Origin: Rhodococcus sp. PAMC28707
GTDB lineage: Bacteria > Actinomycetota > Actinomycetes > Mycobacteriales > Mycobacteriaceae
Assembly (NCBI RefSeq): GCF_004795915.1
Contig: NZ_CP039253.1
Location: 3,623,501-3,687,500 of the forward strand
Reading direction: 5' to 3'
Length of the DNA stretch: 64,000 bases
Under the pieces are notes generated by a model. It had not been told where the DNA came from. It ran no database searches and saw only the letters and a list, made by a program, of their open reading frames with translations. Each line of letters begins with the position of its first letter. Position 1 is the stretch's first letter. Positions 60,680-64,000 of the stretch are shown in pieces. Both the position numbers and the translations under genes were made by a program.

Positions 60680-62100
60680 CCGCACCGCAGAACTGGATGC
60701 GCGACACCGTATTGATAGGCGGGCGCTGGGAACCGCGCTCGACTACGACGGATGTGGAGAATCCTGCCACCGGTGAAATCGTCGGCCGGGCCGCGTCCGC
60801 CACCGTGGCAGACGTGAACCTTGCTGTCGCGGCCGCAGTCGCCGCAGGTGTGGGCTGGGGCCGGACCACCGGAAAGCAGCGCTCGGCGGCACTGGAAGAA
60901 CTGGTGACCGCACTACGTGATCGCCGGGACGAGTTGGTCGCAGCAACGATCGCAGAGGTCGGTGCGCCGATCACGGTGGCCGAGGAGGCCCACGTGGATT
61001 TGGCGATCGAGATCATCGAGTCCTTCGCCGTCATTGCACGGGACACCCCGCTACGTGAGCGAACCGGCAACTCGGTGCTGCTGCGTCGCCCGGCGGGGGT
61101 GGTCGCATGCATCACGCCGTGGAACTATCCGCTCTACCAGTTGGCGGCGAAGGTCGGTGCGGCCTTGGCAGCGGGGTGCACCACGGTGCTCAAACCCGCC
61201 GAGCTGACTCCGATCACCACGTACCTGTTCTGCGACGCGGTGCTCGAGACCTCGCTCCCCGCCGGGGTGGTGAACCTGCTGCCCGGCTCCGGAACCGTGC
61301 TCGGACCTGCGCTGACCGAGCACCCCGATGTCGCAGTGGTGTCCTTCACCGGCTCCACCACGGTGGGCCGTCAGGTGGGCCGCTCAGCGGGCGAGCTGAT
61401 CAAGCGGGCGTGCCTCGAACTCGGCGGGAAGTCCGCCTCGGTGCTGCTGGCCGACGCGGACTTCGAAGTCGCGGTACCCGCCACTGTGGACGCCGCGATG
61501 CTCAACAGCGGACAGACGTGCAGCGCGTGGACCAGGTTGTTGGTGCCGCAGGAGCGCTACGACGAGGCCGTGACGTTGGCCGCGATGCGTGCCGACGCGC
61601 TGGTGGTGGGGGATCCGACCCATCGCAGCACCGATCTCGGTCCGTTGGTCTCGCACAAGCAACGACTGTCGGTGCTGGCTGCGGTCGACGGCGCGATCGA
61701 GCGCGGCGCGCGGGTCGCGGCAGGCGGCTCGGATCCAATCCCCGGACTCGACGGGCATTACGTGCGCGCGACGGTTCTGTGCGGTATCGAACGCGGTGAT
61801 CCGGTGACCACCGAGGAGATCTTCGGCCCGGTCCTGGTCGTCGAGGCCTACGAGGACGAGGACGATGCAGTGACGTTGGCCAATGCCACCGACTACGGGT
61901 TGGCCGGCGCGGTGTGGTCGGCGGATGCGGAAGCTGCACTGGAGATTGCGGCACGACTCGATACCGGGCAGGTCGATATCAACGGCGCGTTGTTCAACCC
62001 GCTGGCGCCGTTCGGTGGCTGGAAGCTCTCCGGTCTGGGCCGTGAGCTCGGTGTGATCGGCTTCGAGGAGTTCACGGAATGGACGTCGGTGCAGATGTGA
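60676..62100 (+). CDS. Aldehyde dehydrogenase
   Basis: 474 residues from ATG 60,676, overlapping the previous stop (ATGA), with GAGGAG upstream. NAD-binding ACITPWNYPLYQLAAKVGAA, general base Glu in CLELGGKSASVLL, nucleophile Cys in MLNSGQTCSAWTR, and FTGSTTVGRQVG. It oxidises the aldehyde made by the ThDP enzyme to the acid. Such pairs with a 2-oxoacid decarboxylase occur in arginine transaminase-type pathways. End of the first catabolic transcription unit. Confidence 0.95.
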   Translation: MTAPQNWMRDTVLIGGRWEPRSTTTDVENPATGEIVGRAASATVADVNLAVAAAVAAGVGWGRTTGKQRSAALEELVTALRDRRDELVAATIAEVGAPITVAEEAHVDLAIEIIESFAVIARDTPLRERTGNSVLLRRPAGVVACITPWNYPLYQLAAKVGAALAAGCTTVLKPAELTPITTYLFCDAVLETSLPAGVVNLLPGSGTVLGPALTEHPDVAVVSFTGSTTVGRQVGRSAGELIKRACLELGGKSASVLLADADFEVAVPATVDAAMLNSGQTCSAWTRLLVPQERYDEAVTLAAMRADALVVGDPTHRSTDLGPLVSHKQRLSVLAAVDGAIERGARVAAGGSDPIPGLDGHYVRATVLCGIERGDPVTTEEIFGPVLVVEAYEDEDDAVTLANATDYGLAGAVWSADAEAALEIAARLDTGQVDINGALFNPLAPFGGWKLSGLGRELGVIGFEEFTEWTSVQM

Positions 62101-62160
62101 ACCATTGAATACGAGCAACTTTCGCGCATCTATTTACATTTCAGACACTTCGGTACATAG

Positions 62161-62180
62161 TTAACTGACCAGTCAATTAA
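62161..62180. promoter_or_regulatory. 20-bp TetR-type operator before the acyl-CoA dehydrogenase gene
   Basis: TTAACTGACCAGTCAATTAA is nearly perfectly palindromic (TTAA-y-TGAC, two bases, GTCA-a-TTAA). It ends 14 bases before the acyl-CoA dehydrogenase ATG and overlaps the ribosome-site region. TetR-family repressors of fatty-acyl catabolism bind sites of this kind. No regulator gene is in the window. Confidence 0.6.
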
Positions 62181-62194
62181 GAAAGGCCATCAAG

Positions 62195-63352
62195 ATGACC
62201 CTCACCGCGTTCGAGCCCTGGGCCCTCACCACCGAGCAGCGCGAGATCGTCAAGCTCTGCCGCGACTTCGCAGCGAAGGAGATCCGCCCCCGTGGCCGCG
62301 AGGTCGACGAGGCCGACACGGTCACACCCGTCGACATCTTCCAGAAGGCCGCGCAGGTCGGCATCACCGACTACATGATCCCGGAGGAGTTCGGCGGCGG
62401 CGGGTTCACCGATGTATTCACCCAGTGCCTGGTCCAAGAGGAACTGTGCTTCGGTGATCCCGGTATCGGCAACTTCGTATGCTCCAACGGCTTCTTCTCC
62501 GACCCGATCCTCGAGCTCGGTACCGATGAGCAGAAGGAAAAGTGGCTGCGTCCACTGACCGGCACTTCGCCCCTGCTGACGGCTCTCGCGACCACCGAGC
62601 CGGGATCAGGTTCGGACGCCGCATCCATGGTCACTTACGCCACCAAGGTCGACGGCGGATACAAGATCAAGGGCCAGAAGGTGTGGATCTCCAACGCCGG
62701 CGCGGCCAGTCAGTACGTAGTTTTCGCCAAGACGGACCGCAACGAGCGGTCCAAGGGGATTACCGCATTCCTGATCAAGAGCGACGTGGCGGGTCTGAGC
62801 TGGGGCGAGCCTATGAAGAAGATGGGCCAGCGCGCAATCGTCTGCCGCGAGCTGTTCTTCGACGACGTCTTCGTCCCCGACGAGGATCGACTCGGAGACG
62901 AAGGCCAAGGCTTCATCGGTCTGATGAAAACCTTCGATATCTCGCGCATCGTGCTCGGCGCAGCGGCCGTCGGCTCAGCGCGCGCGGCCTACGAGTTCGC
63001 ACTCGACTACGCCCGTAACCGCACCCAGTTCGGCAAGCCGATCATCGAGCACCAGGCCGTCGCATTTCGGTTGGCAGACATGGCAAATCGCATCGAGTCC
63101 GCGCGCCTGCTGGTATTGCATGCAGCTCGTTCACTCGACGCCGGCCACGATTCGACAGGGCTGGCTGCAATGGCCAAACTGACGGCTTCGGAGATGGCCA
63201 TGTTCGTCACCCACGCGGCGATCCAGACTCTCGGCGGTTGGGGCTACTCCCGCGAATTCCCCGTCGAGCAGTGGATGCGCGACGTCAAGCTCGAAGAGCT
63301 CGAGGAAGGAACCTCGGACATCATGCGACTCGTGATCTCGCGGAAGCTCTAG
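62195..63352 (+). CDS. Acyl-CoA dehydrogenase
   Basis: 385 residues from ATG 62,195 (GAAAGG upstream). The FAD/acyl-CoA fold is complete: WISNAGAASQYVVFAKT, ATTEPGSGSDAASMVTYATK, the helix YARNRTQFGKPIIEHQAVAF, IQTLGGWGYSREFPVEQWMRD and LEELEEGTSDIMRLVISRKL, where the Glu before GTSD is the catalytic base of the short/medium-chain group. It introduces the 2,3-double bond in the acyl-CoA made by the ligase above. Separate promoter with a palindrome. Confidence 0.95.
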   Translation: MTLTAFEPWALTTEQREIVKLCRDFAAKEIRPRGREVDEADTVTPVDIFQKAAQVGITDYMIPEEFGGGGFTDVFTQCLVQEELCFGDPGIGNFVCSNGFFSDPILELGTDEQKEKWLRPLTGTSPLLTALATTEPGSGSDAASMVTYATKVDGGYKIKGQKVWISNAGAASQYVVFAKTDRNERSKGITAFLIKSDVAGLSWGEPMKKMGQRAIVCRELFFDDVFVPDEDRLGDEGQGFIGLMKTFDISRIVLGAAAVGSARAAYEFALDYARNRTQFGKPIIEHQAVAFRLADMANRIESARLLVLHAARSLDAGHDSTGLAAMAKLTASEMAMFVTHAAIQTLGGWGYSREFPVEQWMRDVKLEELEEGTSDIMRLVISRKL

Positions 63353-63356
63353 CCAC

Positions 63357-64000
63357 GTGTCACTGTCGACCAAACGCCCAGGCGTCGAAGCGAATCCGGC
63401 CACCCCGCCGCACGTCGCTGTCGCCTGGGCGTGCGGCGTCTTGTCGGCCGTAGTCTATGGACTCACACCGACGATTGCCGCACTCTCCTACGAAACCGGA
63501 TTGACACCGACGATGCTCGTCGCGCTGCGCAGCCTCTTCGGGGCAGCAGCGATCCTGCTGTTCGCCTGGGCCACCGGCCGGATTCGACGTACGTCGTGGC
63601 GGACACCTGCGAAGCTGATGCTGGTGTGCGGGCCCCTGTTCGGCTTTCAGCTCCTCTGTTATTTTGCGGCCGTTCAGTCCACCGGCGTGCAGGTCGCGGT
63701 CGTAGTGGTACACGTCTACCCGGTGTTCGTCCTCCTGATGGTGTGGCTGACCTACCGCCAGCGGCACAGCCCGCTGGTTATCGCGTTATGCCTCGTCATG
63801 ATCGGGGGAATCGGGCTGGTCGGCTGGACCGGGGCGGCAGACGTCAAGCTGGCGGGCATCGGGCTCGCAGTGGCCAGCGCTTTGGGCTATGCCCTGTACC
63901 TAGTGCTCGGTGAGCGGTGGGTGCAAGAAGTGGGAGCCGTGGTCGCCGGCGGTCTGGTTACGGCGGGCGCTGGGCTGACCGCTGGGGCGGTCGCCTTGGT
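63357..64000 (+). CDS. EamA/DMT-family permease (runs off right edge)
   Basis: At least 214 residues from GTG 63,357, five bases after the acyl-CoA dehydrogenase stop. An EamA repeat is clear: VAWACGVLSAVVYGLTPTIA, LTPTMLVALRSLFGAAAILL, LMLVCGPLFGFQLLCYFAAV then VQVAVVVVHVYPVFVLLMVW, LALCLVMIGGIGLVGW-like (IALCLVMIGGIGLVGW), then LAVASALGYALYLVLGERW. It continues beyond 64,000. Likely exporter or importer of a small amine or acid related to the cluster. Confidence 0.85.
   Translation, partial: MSLSTKRPGVEANPATPPHVAVAWACGVLSAVVYGLTPTIAALSYETGLTPTMLVALRSLFGAAAILLFAWATGRIRRTSWRTPAKLMLVCGPLFGFQLLCYFAAVQSTGVQVAVVVVHVYPVFVLLMVWLTYRQRHSPLVIALCLVMIGGIGLVGWTGAADVKLAGIGLAVASALGYALYLVLGERWVQEVGAVVAGGLVTAGAGLTAGAVAL

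Noticed and set aside
1..64000. tRNA, rRNA, riboswitch, replication origin or attachment site
   Set aside because: None recognised by reading; a covariance-model search would be needed to exclude weak candidates.

Overview
The window looks like chromosomal DNA from a Mycobacteriales actinomycete, most likely Rhodococcus or a close relative. This is inferred from the high GC content, frequent GTG and TTG starts, tightly overlapping operons, WXG100/type VII secretion (T7SS) substrates, threonine/proline-rich lipoproteins and an actinobacterial-type acyl-CoA catabolic cluster. I see no rRNA, tRNA or CRISPR array. Two genes run off the ends: a DUF4011 helicase on the left and an EamA permease on the right.

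Region 1 (1-10.7 kb) is accessory. It holds the N-terminal part of a transglutaminase-like/DUF4011 helicase, an HNH nuclease divergent from a MazG-like pyrophosphohydrolase, a zinc-ribbon DUF726 alpha/beta hydrolase, a decayed gene, an Mrr-like protein without visible catalytic residues, a two-component system, a DUF4352 protein and a VWA protein with a frameshifted tail. A broken IS481-type transposase follows.

Region 2 (10.6-33 kb) is the most striking part. A large P-loop NTPase, a proline-repeat lipoprotein, a PH-like membrane protein and terD lead into an eight- to nine-gene, mostly translationally coupled operon (15,435-32,965). It encodes small membrane proteins, a secreted/anchored VWA protein, a 1,201-residue tubulin/FtsZ-like protein, a 902-residue membrane protein, an FN3-like protein, a GTPase-associated protein 1 (GAP1)-like protein, a divergent VWA protein and a zinc-ribbon double-GTPase-type GTPase. 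It reads as a surface-to-cytoplasm NTP-dependent signalling or conflict system.

Region 3 (33-51.8 kb) is a toxin and defence island. It contains a T7SS toxin-immunity operon between two copies of an SMI1/KNR4 segment (about 91% identical), a Fic protein with an autoinhibitory motif, and a macro-like/SIR2 protein divergent from a 1,646-residue SF1 helicase-nuclease. A second T7SS operon follows, whose last gene carries an in-frame amber codon. Further on are a lipoprotein, a ParD-like/zeta toxin-antitoxin pair, a terD fragment beside an inverted repeat, and a pRiA4b ORF-3-like gene.

Region 4 (52.2-64 kb) is a catabolic cluster. It encodes a PotFGHI-type ABC importer, an ADP-forming acyl-CoA synthetase, a dienoyl-CoA-reductase-type SDR, a ThDP-dependent 2-oxoacid decarboxylase resembling 5-guanidino-2-oxopentanoate decarboxylase, an aldehyde dehydrogenase, an acyl-CoA dehydrogenase and an EamA permease. 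The set suggests import of an amine, guanidino or oxo-acid compound, then decarboxylation, oxidation, CoA activation and beta-oxidation. Palindromes with shared half-sites precede both transcription units.
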